From positions 868,001-932,000 of the forward strand of contig BLLK01000069.1 in NCBI GenBank assembly GCA_021927905.1: 64,000 bases of DNA, given 5' to 3'. Origin of the DNA: Chaetoceros tenuissimus (lineage: Eukaryota; Bacillariophyta; Thalassiosirophyceae; Chaetocerotales; Chaetocerotaceae). Shown here piece by piece: positions 11,483-21,846 of the stretch. The number at the start of each line of letters is the position of its first letter. Position 1 is the first letter of the stretch. The notes beneath the pieces are model-generated. The model was given only the letters and a program-made list of their open reading frames with translations, did not search any database and was not told the origin of the DNA. The translations under genes and the position numbers were made by a program.

Positions 11483-11837
11483 ACTGTCGGGACCAGATAT
11501 GAACTCTTTCGAAATGAATTAATAGTTTCATCAAAAGGAGGATGATTCGATTCGTTCGCATATGATGTTGTGCGACATTTATTGATGTTGTTGACGCGTG
11601 TCAAAATTTGAAATTTTAACCAAAGTTTTGTAAGTATGTAGTGGAGGATGCTCTCCTCTCATTCCTCTGATACCTAAGGTACACTCTCTCTCACACTCTC
11701 TCAGCTCATCACATTCATCGCACTTTCGCACACATTCATTCGAGTTCCAAATTTACACAGCGTTCATTATTTTACGAGTGCTACATTCACAAATAATCAG
11801 AGCACAGCTGTACTCCTACCTATTACATATTACATAC
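11483..11837. promoter_or_regulatory. Divergent promoter region with TGACGC palindrome and CT-rich initiator tract
   Basis: These 355 bp lie between the divergent RraA-like gene and the unknown protein at 11838. An imperfect palindrome TTGACGCGTGTCAA (11591-11604) contains TGACGC, one of the CO2/cAMP-responsive core sequences described in diatoms. A CT-rich tract follows at 11650-11710. The regulatory role is inference. Confidence 0.35.
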
Positions 11838-12635
11838 ATGACTGATTTCCAAGCAAAGGCTAGGGCAGCGGCAGCCAACATTGCTGTTCAGAATCCAGCA
11901 GAAGCGCTAGCTGTATCATTGACCAATGATGTTCCAAAGATAGATGCAGCAGTCAAGTCCTATATGGCCCTTGTCTCTGCGAGAATAGCAAGCTCAGCAC
12001 GTCTATCTAGTCCAAATGCTATCGAATTGACAACAGATAGGGATTCATCGAAATGCTACTTTATCAATACAAAGTATGCAGCGAAAGCTTCTCTACTTTG
12101 TGCTAGGCGGATACTACAAAAAGTGAATGCATTCGAAATACCAGAATTTGATGAAAAGAATGAAGAAGGAAAAGAAGAACCTAGCGAAGAGCAGAAGTTG
12201 GAGTATAATGTTGTTCGAATTCTATGGAATGGGATTGTCAAGAATGGGACAAAACCAAGTAGAGTTCTTGGAAAGCAGTCCTTGGTTCATGTTTATCCTT
12301 TATTATTGGATATGTTGCAAGCTGATATACCTGATGAAGTGGACGAAGACGAATGGAAATCCTTCATGATTGAATTTGGACAGCTACTGAAGGACTCGAT
12401 AAAGAGAAGGGATGCCAATGTACCTTTGGAAACGAGAGAGAAAATGAATACTACGGATGATGATTCTTGTCTACTTTGGGATGTAGACGGTGGTAAAGAA
12501 GAATTGCAACGTAGACGAGATAGAAGAAAGACTAACGCTCAATCAGCCAAAGAAGAATCACAAGCTGGTTCTATTGAAAGTATTACAGAGTCATTGACCA
12601 TTGAGGAAATAAAAGAAGGGGACGATGAAAAGTAA
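11838..12635 (+). CDS. Unknown acidic, helix-rich protein
   Basis: The protein is 265 residues from the ATG at 11838 (MTDFQAKARAAAANIA); an upstream in-frame GTG is unlikely to be used. It has an Ala-rich helical N-terminus, a central Glu/Lys-rich linker (EEGKEEPSEEQK), and a basic patch RRRDRRK followed by a Ser/Glu-rich acidic tail. It has no signal peptide, membrane segment or Cys cluster. It is probably a soluble intracellular protein. I recognise no family, and the neighbours give no clue. Confidence 0.65.
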   Translation: MTDFQAKARAAAANIAVQNPAEALAVSLTNDVPKIDAAVKSYMALVSARIASSARLSSPNAIELTTDRDSSKCYFINTKYAAKASLLCARRILQKVNAFEIPEFDEKNEEGKEEPSEEQKLEYNVVRILWNGIVKNGTKPSRVLGKQSLVHVYPLLLDMLQADIPDEVDEDEWKSFMIEFGQLLKDSIKRRDANVPLETREKMNTTDDDSCLLWDVDGGKEELQRRRDRRKTNAQSAKEESQAGSIESITESLTIEEIKEGDDEK

Positions 12636-12740
12636 AGTAAATACTACGAGCATATTTCAAATGATCAATCTACAATTCAGCTCCTGATATTTCTTCCATA
12701 ACAAGCAGATGGAATGAAGGCATCATAATTTAATTTTGTC

Positions 12741-13451
12741 TCAGTCTTGGTATTTGACCATATCGTACTCTTTATCAATAAGACCGAGATCTATTCCGAC
12801 TTGAAAGAATCTAGTCACAGAAAATTCTGTTGGGTTAGATACTGTATGGACAATAGTGACCGAGCCACATATTGATTTCAATACAACCTTGCTAATTTCT
12901 TGCAGTAAAGCATACTTCTCTACCCAATCTTCAGATTTATATTGAATCAATTTTTCCTTTACATCTTTTTGAATTCTATCACATGTCGAATCTCCACTTA
13001 TACATTTCGCAAGGTGAGAAAGCTTGGACTCATAAATTACTTTGTATCTATCTGCTTCTTTGGCATGATTAAGGTCAATATTTTCATCCAAACAAAATAA
13101 GCACCGAGGGACATTTAATTCATCTGAAACAATTCTTGATATGGCGCTGATTCCTTTATCTGCCATCGGATCTCCCTGAGTCACAACAATTGGATTCTTT
13201 AGATTCCTCTCTCTTAGAGAAAGAATTATGTTTGATGCGACTATACTAGCTTCCCTGCCTTTATCAGAAGGACCTGGACCTTCGATAAGTATAGGGTCGA
13301 AGTTTTTTAGAGTCGTCGCAATTTCTTCCACAGTCGTTAGATGTTGGATTTGCATAGTAGTTGAAGTTATTGGAAGCATATTAGTTATCTCTAATAAGGA
13401 TAAGCAATGAAGAATCGAATCTGCTGTGTTAGGCCTTTTGACATCTGTCAT
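12741..13451 (-). CDS. Unknown soluble protein
   Basis: A single uninterrupted frame of 236 residues starts at ATG 13451 (MTDVKRPNT). Segments such as EGPGPSDKGREAS, VVTQGDPMADKGIS and VLKSICGSVTIVHTVS suggest an alpha/beta fold, but no catalytic motif is evident. There is no signal peptide or membrane segment. It ends about 105 bp from the convergent gene at 11838-12635. I do not recognise the family. It is judged real by its length, uninterrupted frame and codon texture. Confidence 0.6.
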   Translation of the reverse strand: MTDVKRPNTADSILHCLSLLEITNMLPITSTTMQIQHLTTVEEIATTLKNFDPILIEGPGPSDKGREASIVASNIILSLRERNLKNPIVVTQGDPMADKGISAISRIVSDELNVPRCLFCLDENIDLNHAKEADRYKVIYESKLSHLAKCISGDSTCDRIQKDVKEKLIQYKSEDWVEKYALLQEISKVVLKSICGSVTIVHTVSNPTEFSVTRFFQVGIDLGLIDKEYDMVKYQD

Positions 13452-13907
13452 AGAAATATTACTTTCAACAGTTATGTATTTTCGGTGCCAAAGCAGCTAA
13501 TCAAAAAGTACATTGGGAATAGTCTAGATAGTGGCCAAAGGCGATGAATAATATGCCATACTTAGATACGATGATACTCATCACCTGAAGATTGGTTCCG
13601 CCCTGCCATTAGTATGGTATTTGAGTTTATCCATCACTATCCAAACTTCAATCTTGACTTACTATGACTAAATTATACCTGTATAAGTAATTTAAACATA
13701 TCAGCTCAATATGAATGAAGCATTCTTGTTAAGTTTAAAGAAAGAATCTTTTAGGCTTCCCTCGTTTCTTTCCAAATTCTAAGGAGAGATTGAAGCTCGA
13801 ATCACACCCTACAAGTGAAATGAATCAAGCTTCCGAAAGGAAGAAGTCGATGGAATCGTGAGTGTTCAAGTTCAAGTGCACAATCTGCCAACCTTTTTTC
13901 CAGTAAT
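13452..13907. other. Divergent intergenic region
   Basis: 456 bp between the unknown gene at 12741 and the broken sulfotransferase-like gene. It should hold both promoters. No motif stands out. Confidence 0.3.
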
Positions 13908-14985
13908 ATGATTCAGCAGCAAGTAAAAAGAGAATACAAAACAAGATGCAGATCGATAATCTTTTTTGCTATAGGTATACTTTCCCTTCTTATAGTTTTT
14001 CTATTGTTAGTGTACATGCAAAGAACGGAGAAGGACATATTAGATGGGGAAGAGACAAATACTGCTAACCCAATGAATGTAGACTTGCTATCATCGCAAT
14101 CATTGATGATACAAAATTCAACACTTTGCAAAGAAACGGATGGTATACCGAGGGTGATCCTTGCAACTCCATGCGGTGGATCTTCTGCAACAGTGAAGTT
14201 TACTCAAACTCTTTTCGAAGCTCACGGGTACAAAATTTTCAATGCGAGAGAACCCTTTTTGAGGCCAAATCAAAAGAATAAATTTATGGACAAAGCTCGA
14301 AAGAAACAAACGAAAAAGCTTGAGAAGGAGCCAACGAGGCAAGAAATACTAACAGAGACTCTTCGATTATATAATGAAAAGGCTGTGAGAACGAACAGTA
14401 TTCTCATGTTCAAGATCAATCACGTCAAAAATTACCTCAAAAGAGAGATGAAGAGCCTAAATACATCATTTGCACTTGTATATAGAGAGTAGAGAGAATA
14501 TTTTAGATCAAGCAATTTGTGCTGCGAGAGATTGTTTTGGTTCTGTTGGCAAACAAGTTTATCCAAATGGAACAGAGTCAAGCCTTTGCTTTTCACGTAG
14601 GTCTCATGAAGATGAAAAAATTCTTGCATCTTTTGATCCTGATGATCTGCTTCAATATATGAGAGAACGGAAAGCTGAGAATGAGGCAAGACAAACGTCT
14701 TTGAAACATTTATACAAAAATTCCATAGAAACATATGAAAGTCTATTTGCTTTTGAGTATGCAGACGATGAGGATGGATATCAAGTGTTTGAAAAGTCTG
14801 TTGATGCTTGGTGCAACTTTTTATCGAACTTTATCAATGTGGACAGAGACATTGTAGAGAGTGTTTTGATTCCATACATCAATACTCGCAAGAAACCAGT
14901 GCGGCAAAAGAAAGTGATCTACAATTTTCCATCCATAAAGGATCATTTGCAACAAACAGAGTTTGGGCAGTACCTTCGGCTGTAA
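13908..14985 (+). pseudogene. Sulfotransferase-like type II membrane protein, broken by a 7-bp tandem duplication
   Basis: This copy is paralogous along its whole length to the intact gene at 22487-23530. It has a short basic N-terminus, one membrane anchor around residues 16-40, a P-loop-like segment PRVILATPCGGSSAT near residue 84 and a YRENILDQAIC-type segment that could be the 3'-phosphate motif of PAPS sulfotransferases. At 14483-14496 the sequence TAGAGAG is present twice in tandem. The second copy supplies a TAG stop at 14490-14492 and shifts the frame. Downstream, the frame continues at high similarity to 14985. As it stands only about 194 residues would be made, without the C-terminal half. 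It could be a dead allele or a genuine pseudogene. The enzyme name is an inference from motif spacing. Confidence 0.7.
14483..14496 (+). repeat. 7-bp tandem duplication causing the frameshift
   Basis: TAGAGAG occurs at 14483-14489 and again at 14490-14496. The paralogue at 22.5 kb has a single counterpart at this position. Removing one unit makes the two genes colinear. Confidence 0.85.
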
Positions 14986-15233
14986 TGGTAAAAATAATCA
15001 ATTCAAAAAAAAGTTTTTCATGAATGAGTCAGTCGTTCAAATGACATGTAATGACAGTGATAAATTCCGTTCCGAAACAAGACTCAAATATGATGGCTCA
15101 TCTCCACCAATCCAAAAAGTAAACATCCAATGTGATATTATGTTGACAATGATGGAAGTATTTTGTTAGTACATCATCTATACCAGGTACCCCTTGACAT
15201 TATATATTCATAGCTCAAATACTTCGAAGGATC

Positions 15234-18206
15234 ATGGGGCAGTCCTCCTCTCAACCCATAGATCTCACATCTGAACACAGCTCTGAGACCGAATTTAGTT
15301 TAAGTGAATTGATTTCGAATAAAAATTGGGATGACATCAGAGACTACTTCGTTTACAGTAAAGATACAAAGAAAAAGAAAAGACAGACTCTTTTAGAAGA
15401 TGATTACTTTCATTCTCTTGTTTATAGTTCTATTCCTGTTGACGAGGATTACCAGGATTATATCGAGATATTTGAGCTTGTGAAAACCGTCATAGATGTT
15501 GTTGGTAAAGATATCGTGTACACCAAAAACAAAGACGGGGACACCGTCCTATACAATCAGGCAATAGACGAGAAAACATGCGAAATGCTGCTGAAATATG
15601 GTGGTGAAAAATTGGCTCTCAGTCAAAACAAACGTGGGAAAACAGCTGCACATCTTGTTGATGATTCATACATGTTCTATGAAGAACGACTATGGAAATT
15701 TTATTACTTGGCTGGTAAATACCCACAATTGCTCAATATACAATGCATTCATGGAAACACACCATTGCACGATGCAATTCAAAATATTCGCGAAAGCTCA
15801 GATCTAGAATACATTCGAAAATATATTCCTTATTTCGTATCCAAAGGATTACATCTGAAACAGAATGCGGATGGTGATACTATATTTCATGTTCTGTGCA
15901 AAAGTTGGAAGTTTCTTTCCAGTACTGAATCCAATATTATAAAAACTTTCATTTTACGCGGCCGTGCAGAAATGATAAAGATCAGAAACAATGAAGGGAA
16001 AATGGCTCATGAGTATTTTTGTGCACAAGAAAGTATAAAAGAATATCTCCAGACTTTAGTTTGTGGAGCGATAGTGAATAGTGATTGGGAAGAAATTCAA
16101 AATTTAATGTCATCTGAAGTATTGACAAAAGAAATTTTCCTCGATCTTTTTTATCTCGAGTCAAATAATGAGTTTCTGGCTCCTGCTGTACCGCTAAGCT
16201 TTTTCCTTTTCAACGTTCATACACCTTTAGATCTGTTTCAAAAGGTTCTAGATTTTGTTGGAGATGACGGATACAATAGAAGCTTCGATCGTAGACCAGA
16301 ATCGATCATGATGCTAATTATTTTTGACATGATAAAAGATGATACAGAGGGGAACAAGCTTCGTTATGATTTGGTCAAACTTCTGTTGAAAAGATGTAGT
16401 AAAGAAATACTTCTGGAATGTTATGATTGCATTTACTCCTTACTCCAACAGGCAGTCAAAATTTCAACTGGGACCAAAGCAAAGGATAAGGTATTTGAAG
16501 TCCTTGAGTTGCTCATAGATCTGGGTGGAAAAGAATTGGTACTTCAAAACAGTTCCTATAATGGAGACACATCCTTGCATACTGCATTTAGGCTTAATGC
16601 TGATAGGGACGTAATTCAATTGCTGCTCGAAATAGGAGGACAGGATGTTGTCATGGAATGCAATCAATATAAAGAAACTCCTCTGCACGTGGCAATAGAA
16701 AACAATGCTGATTCTGACATTGTAGAATCATTACTTGATAAAGGGACACAAAATCAAGTTTTAAAAACACAAGACAATGGAAACACTCCACTTCACTTAG
16801 CATGTATATATGGTGCTGATGAAAAGATACTAAAACTTCTTTTAAGGAACCATTGTCGTAAACAAATTGAAATGCAAAATGATATGGGGCAACCTGCACT
16901 GCATTTGTTGGTCGAATATAACCCTTGCTTAGAGAGGATGAAGCTGTTGGTGAAGAAAGGAGGAAAGAAGATTCTGTTTGTGAGGGACAATGATGATTCA
17001 AATTTGCTTCATATAGCATGTATAGTTAAATGTCTACCAATCATCGAATATTTGGCAAAGGAAGTACCTTCACTTGCAAGGAAAAGAAACCAGTGCGGAG
17101 AAACGATACTGCATTGCTTGCTGTATCAAATAGAGAAACAGTCCAGTTCACTTGAGTTCGTCCAAATGGCCCTCGATGCAACTGGTCCAAGACTATGGAC
17201 AGCACAGGATAAATACGGAAATACATTCTTGCACAATTATGCGAAAACAATCAACGAAGAGCAGTGCATGGACGTTTGGAAACTGCTAGTCGATCGTTGT
17301 GGAGGAGATTTGATCCAAATCCAAAATATATATGGAAAAACTGTTCTTCATGCCTACATTGAAGATAGCAATCATTTTTCAAAGGAGATTGTAAAATTCA
17401 TGCTTGATGCTACTACTGACAAAGATATTGTGGGCATTACAAATGAGAGTGGAGATACAATAATCCATGAGGTTTGCCGAGGCGAGAAAGCCTCCGTTGA
17501 TATCTTGAGAACAATAATGGACAGAGCTGTCGATAGGAAGGAACAACTGCTGGAAAAAGGATTATTCGATAAGACTGCACTTCACATCGCATGTAGTCAT
17601 CCTGATAACTATGAAATTGTGGAATATCTGGTTAACTTGGGCGGACGAGATCTTGTTGAAGCTGTCGATAATCGTGGAAAAACAGCAGGAGAATACAATG
17701 ATTATCAGGTATTTATCGAAAGCGTTCTTGAGAAAAGTGCACCGTCTCTCTCTGAACTTGTTGACCTCGTAACATGTCCTCTATGCTTGGATATCATGAC
17801 AAATGTACATTGTATTACTAGCTGCCACCACCGCTTCTGTGGCCATTGTATCAGAACTGCTTTAGATATGAATGGAGACAATTGTCCCGTATGCAGAGGG
17901 GATATTGATGACGCTGAGACAGATTTAAAGAAAGATCATACATTGACCAAAATTGTTTCATCAATCAAAGCCATTCAATATCTTGACGATCCATCTGCAT
18001 CCCTTAAAACTCAATTATCTGAGAAAGATAAGGAGATCGAGATGTTGAAGAAGAAATTAGAGGTATTGGAGAAGAAATGTGACAAGGACAAAGACGAATC
18101 GTCATTTCAAACATCAGGAAAGAGAAAATTTGATGTCATGCGTAACGCAGAGGATGGCTATACAACGAAAAAGTGTCGACGAAGCAAGAGACTATCTGCA
18201 AAGTGA
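15234..18206 (+). CDS. Ankyrin-repeat RING-finger protein (putative E3 ubiquitin ligase), copy 1
   Basis: The 990-residue protein consists of an ankyrin array (roughly residues 90-840) with many degenerate repeats and some canonical ones such as NGNTPLHLACIYGADEKIL. It ends in a C3HC4 RING (TCPLCLD, then CHHRFCGHC, then CPVC; about 845-890), a short coiled coil and a basic tail KKCRRSKRLSAK that could be a nuclear signal. RING plus ankyrin architecture predicts a ubiquitin ligase with a repeat-based substrate platform. The start MGQSSSQP fits an N-myristoylation site, which the paralogue at 24873-27905 lacks. It lies 248 bp after the broken sulfotransferase-like gene, same strand. The domains are firm; ligase activity is inferred. 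Confidence 0.88.
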   Translation: MGQSSSQPIDLTSEHSSETEFSLSELISNKNWDDIRDYFVYSKDTKKKKRQTLLEDDYFHSLVYSSIPVDEDYQDYIEIFELVKTVIDVVGKDIVYTKNKDGDTVLYNQAIDEKTCEMLLKYGGEKLALSQNKRGKTAAHLVDDSYMFYEERLWKFYYLAGKYPQLLNIQCIHGNTPLHDAIQNIRESSDLEYIRKYIPYFVSKGLHLKQNADGDTIFHVLCKSWKFLSSTESNIIKTFILRGRAEMIKIRNNEGKMAHEYFCAQESIKEYLQTLVCGAIVNSDWEEIQNLMSSEVLTKEIFLDLFYLESNNEFLAPAVPLSFFLFNVHTPLDLFQKVLDFVGDDGYNRSFDRRPESIMMLIIFDMIKDDTEGNKLRYDLVKLLLKRCSKEILLECYDCIYSLLQQAVKISTGTKAKDKVFEVLELLIDLGGKELVLQNSSYNGDTSLHTAFRLNADRDVIQLLLEIGGQDVVMECNQYKETPLHVAIENNADSDIVESLLDKGTQNQVLKTQDNGNTPLHLACIYGADEKILKLLLRNHCRKQIEMQNDMGQPALHLLVEYNPCLERMKLLVKKGGKKILFVRDNDDSNLLHIACIVKCLPIIEYLAKEVPSLARKRNQCGETILHCLLYQIEKQSSSLEFVQMALDATGPRLWTAQDKYGNTFLHNYAKTINEEQCMDVWKLLVDRCGGDLIQIQNIYGKTVLHAYIEDSNHFSKEIVKFMLDATTDKDIVGITNESGDTIIHEVCRGEKASVDILRTIMDRAVDRKEQLLEKGLFDKTALHIACSHPDNYEIVEYLVNLGGRDLVEAVDNRGKTAGEYNDYQVFIESVLEKSAPSLSELVDLVTCPLCLDIMTNVHCITSCHHRFCGHCIRTALDMNGDNCPVCRGDIDDAETDLKKDHTLTKIVSSIKAIQYLDDPSASLKTQLSEKDKEIEMLKKKLEVLEKKCDKDKDESSFQTSGKRKFDVMRNAEDGYTTKKCRRSKRLSAK

Positions 18207-18584
18207 TGTGTCAAAATTTAGGTAGGAATCATGTCAAAATTTATTTAGGATTATCAATTATAAAACTACATTAATATCACACAATAGCTTCCTGTGCATT
18301 TTTCCCTGTTTAATCTTGTTTTCACTATAGTAGTACGTACTAAGACATTTTCTAACTTGTGTGACATCCCAAACTCAGAAGAATAACCTATTTTTTGAAT
18401 CTCATCGCTTATCCGTGTCCGAAGCTGGCCAACTTTTTCACTTCCGTTGGTCATTTTCATTTACCATCATTGTCTCTATTGTTAATAATGTAACTATTCA
18501 TTGACCACCTTGTAGTCAATATTTCCTCGGTAGTCAGAGCATAGGCAAATACTAGAAAAGGACTATATTTTAAGCAAAGAGCTA
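18207..18584. other. Intergenic region
   Basis: 378 bp between two plus-strand genes. Near 18210-18250 a short phrase (TGTCAAAATTTA) is repeated. The rest should contain the terminator of the ankyrin-RING gene and the promoter of the membrane-protein gene. Confidence 0.3.
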
Positions 18585-20468
18585 ATGAGCTCGAACGAAT
18601 TTCCCGAGAGCAGTAACAGAAACATATACAACAACACAAGTCAGCATCTACTAGACAAAGAAGAAGTACTTTCTGAATCTTCAGCATTACTAGAAACAAG
18701 CGAAATGGAACGTCAGCAACCGAGCCAGTCCTTTGATGTATCTTCACATTCAGAAGCTTATGATCTCGGGGCAGCATCTCAACAGCGGCGTACGTCTCCT
18801 GTTGAGTCATTTGAAAGAGCTCCTTCAGTTGATATGAGACCAGCACTATCTATGGAAAGCAACTCTCAACTAGGTCCGGCTATATCGCTCCCACAGGAAC
18901 AACAAGAAGAACAGCAACGTCCTGAAACCATAGTGCAAATTGCTTCAGAGCCGCAAATGAGAACGCAGCCGAGTTCGTCTCTACCTCTAGATTTACAAAA
19001 TACTCTTTCTTCAACGGATGAAACAGATTATCCTACTATAAATTCTACTCTCAATAGACCTATTCAATCCATCAGATCGGCAAGGTCGCAAACTCCTCAT
19101 AGGGATCGAACAATATCTCAACAAGACGGTCAGAGGCTTCAACGCTACTATAATGAACGTGCTAATAGAATTTTCTCAGAAGATAATACCAGGGATGAAG
19201 AAAATGCTCAACCCTTTGTAGAAGTTAGTGATCAGATTTTGAATGTTAGAAAGAATGCTTTGAGCGTCTATGATCCGTTGACATATACTTGGGTGAGTTT
19301 TGCTCTTTTTACAAGACTTTCTGTAATGAAAGAAATCACAACATCTAACATGTGTCTTTTTTTTCCAAAGCTAATTTTCTCTCCAGGCATAAGTATCACT
19401 CTCTTTTTGGCAATGGCAAAATGGACCGGACTGTTACAGAATTTTTCCACCATTCTTATTCTCCTTCCATGTTTCTTGTCACATCTAGCTCTACTATTTC
19501 TGCACATATACTCCATCAAAAATTTGACCAGCTTTATTTCGAAAGCTAATAACAACCGCATGAAACCAGATTCAACCGATCACATTGATCGTACAGAATA
19601 CCTACCTCTCCTTCAAAGAAGTTTAAAATTTGGAATCAAAACGGGGGTGATTTCATTTTTATTCTTTATTTTTGAAATACTCTTATTGTGCAAAGAGCAG
19701 TATGGGAAAATATCTTTGAAATTGGTGTTTTTACCAATATGGATAATTACACTCGGTGGAATGACTGATGGTTTCATTTGCAAATCTCAGCATTTGAGTT
19801 CTGTCGTCGGATGGGTTGTGCTATTTGTGTGGCTAATTATGCTTGTTATCAAGATTGATCATGCAGATTCTGTGCTTGCACAAGAGATGGATTGGAGGAC
19901 AATGTTAATACCATTGGGTGTGCTTGTAGCAATGTGTTCTGGGGTATTGCTACATGTAGTCCATGGTCATCATATTGGTTACTATCGATTGACTTCTACG
20001 CAATATATGGCTGGGTGGCTTTATTTTTTGACGAATGTAAGCCATTTGACGTTGGTATGGATTTTCTTATCAAATGCATCCATCAGTGCAAGTAGCTTTG
20101 AATCTGGTCAGAGAGCTTTGATTAACATCTTGACTCCATGCTCAGTTATGTTTATGAGTCTTGCAGCTTACTTTATTAGCCGTGACGAATTTGACAGACT
20201 ATTACAGTTTGGAGGACAAGCTGATGTCCAACCCAAAACGTTAAATTTGGAAAGCGATGGCTGGAATGTTGTTGAAAGTAAGGGTGTGACTTGGGTTCCA
20301 ATGTTTGGAGAAATCAAATTCGAACCACTGAATACAAGACGTAGAAGTAAATGGGTCGAACTATGTGGCTATTGCTATCCATCTAGTGATCATATTGAGG
20401 ATGAATTTGGTTACAATGATGGCATGTACATTGGCCCGAATAATGGCAGCATGAGAAGGCTGTCATAA
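18585..20468 (+). CDS. Multipass membrane protein with long Ser/Gln-rich N-terminus
   Basis: The frame is 627 residues if read through, but a likely 78-nt intron (19293-19370, TGG|GTGAGT ... CCAAAG|CTA) lies inside. Its removal keeps the frame and gives 601 residues. The N-terminal ~230 residues are hydrophilic and low-complexity. They are followed by about eight hydrophobic segments (for example ITLFLAMAKWTGLL, FLPIWIITLGG, WVVLFVWLIMLVI, LIPLGVLVAMCSGVLL) and a hydrophilic tail. The loop spacing loosely recalls TMEM185 (Fragile-X-F) proteins, but this is weak. Location (an endomembrane) and function are unknown. Confidence 0.7.
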   Translation: MSSNEFPESSNRNIYNNTSQHLLDKEEVLSESSALLETSEMERQQPSQSFDVSSHSEAYDLGAASQQRRTSPVESFERAPSVDMRPALSMESNSQLGPAISLPQEQQEEQQRPETIVQIASEPQMRTQPSSSLPLDLQNTLSSTDETDYPTINSTLNRPIQSIRSARSQTPHRDRTISQQDGQRLQRYYNERANRIFSEDNTRDEENAQPFVEVSDQILNVRKNALSVYDPLTYTWVSFALFTRLSVMKEITTSNMCLFFPKLIFSPGISITLFLAMAKWTGLLQNFSTILILLPCFLSHLALLFLHIYSIKNLTSFISKANNNRMKPDSTDHIDRTEYLPLLQRSLKFGIKTGVISFLFFIFEILLLCKEQYGKISLKLVFLPIWIITLGGMTDGFICKSQHLSSVVGWVVLFVWLIMLVIKIDHADSVLAQEMDWRTMLIPLGVLVAMCSGVLLHVVHGHHIGYYRLTSTQYMAGWLYFLTNVSHLTLVWIFLSNASISASSFESGQRALINILTPCSVMFMSLAAYFISRDEFDRLLQFGGQADVQPKTLNLESDGWNVVESKGVTWVPMFGEIKFEPLNTRRRSKWVELCGYCYPSSDHIEDEFGYNDGMYIGPNNGSMRRLS

Positions 20469-20547
20469 GTCCTAAAGGTTTACGCGCTAATAAATGCTAT
20501 GATAACTGTAAGAATTGCAAAATTATTTTTACTATGAATATATTCCT

Positions 20548-21315
20548 TTACTCAGTTTCTTCATCGAAATATCTACCTAACGCAATTGCATCCATGGTCA
20601 CTGCGAAATAACAAGGACCAGTGATACTCGAAAGCGCGAGATTTCTATAATCTTCACCCAACATTTGCTTTGCAATGCTTATATTATCAAGATCTACATT
20701 CTGCAGTGGAAAGTAATCAGAAGCTTCAGGAAGATAGGTCCAAAATCCATATGCTACAAATGGCAGTTCCGACAATGGACCTCCAATAGAGACTATGGAC
20801 GCTGTGATGAACGATACTAGCGTTCCATCTAATACTGCCCATTGCGTCAATGCAGCTGATAGCATAATCAACAAGTTTACATTTGGATTGTCCATAATTG
20901 CAGATGTTTCCAACAGCTCTGATAGTTTGATGATGAGTGCTGTAGTTGATACTGCCAAAATTGCTTTATTTCTTAGAGACGCACTTTTGGAACTCTCATT
21001 TGTTTCTGTCATTTCACTCTTTTCCACAATGCTGGAAATCATACGGGGTAATACTCCACCAAGAATCAAATACGCAATTGCCAGTAAAGGTGGAATATAT
21101 GTGGAGCTGCGAAGAATATAAGATGTGCTTTCTTGTATATTTGAGTCAGACATGGCCAGTAGAAAAGACGGAGTTGGAACGTCAATCACATTTCTATTGT
21201 ATTCCAAGAGACATTGATTGTGAAATGAATCCACCAATGGCCCAACTGTGGCTCCAGTAAGTAAAAGCTTTAGACTAGGGAGAGGCTTTGGAAATAGAGC
21301 TGGTGTGACTTTCAT
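20548..21315 (-). CDS. INSIG-like ER membrane protein
   Basis: The 255-residue protein has several membrane segments. Signs of the INSIG family are the N-terminal LLLTGATVGPLVDSFHN, the central TQWAVLDGTLVSFITASIVS, and the C-terminal GPCYFAVTMDAIALGRYF, which corresponds to the last INSIG helix ending in a conserved Gly-Arg. In animals and fungi INSIG retains SCAP-SREBP in the ER and controls HMG-CoA reductase turnover. No partner is visible here. ATG at 21315 is the first Met. The 3' end faces the preceding membrane-protein gene at 80 bp. The family call is moderate, made from motif order only. Confidence 0.55.
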   Translation of the reverse strand: MKVTPALFPKPLPSLKLLLTGATVGPLVDSFHNQCLLEYNRNVIDVPTPSFLLAMSDSNIQESTSYILRSSTYIPPLLAIAYLILGGVLPRMISSIVEKSEMTETNESSKSASLRNKAILAVSTTALIIKLSELLETSAIMDNPNVNLLIMLSAALTQWAVLDGTLVSFITASIVSIGGPLSELPFVAYGFWTYLPEASDYFPLQNVDLDNISIAKQMLGEDYRNLALSSITGPCYFAVTMDAIALGRYFDEETE

Positions 21316-21846
21316 CTTGAGACGTTTACTTTATTAATAAAAATATTATGTAAAACTGGATGCTGCGTATGTCTGTGAATTTTGCAGAGCTATTGCGCTA
21401 GGGCAAACCGGTGACACGTCATTGGATAAATTATTTGGAAAGAAAGAAGCTACTCGTACACTAACAAAACCACCGGCTGATTTTTAATTTTTATCCTTTT
21501 TTAACACTTGGTATATATTTTTTATCATATTTTCATCCTGTTAGATGTTGTTTCACATTCGAGTAGTGACTAGGGAGAACTTCAGCTTCAGTCTCTGCCC
21601 ATTCAAAACAGTAAAGAAAATATGGAACATTTGCAATACTAAAATTTTAATATTGTGGATATTCTATTGAAGTTAATTAATTCTATTTGATTCTATCATA
21701 GATACGTAACCCCAGCCATGCTGTCTTTCTCTTTTAAAACATATACGAGTACATTGCTTAAAATCGAGGAAAGAATATAAATGGAATGCATAGTCAGTTT
21801 CTTTTTCGTAGCCCCTTCAATTATCGGTCAGCATGAAATTCTTTAC
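21316..21846. promoter_or_regulatory. Promoter region of the INSIG-like gene
   Basis: 531 bp between two minus-strand genes. ACGTCA (21416-21421), the half-site of a CRE/CCRE-type element, lies about 100 bp before the INSIG-like ATG. The rest is A/T-rich with no convincing gene. Confidence 0.35.
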
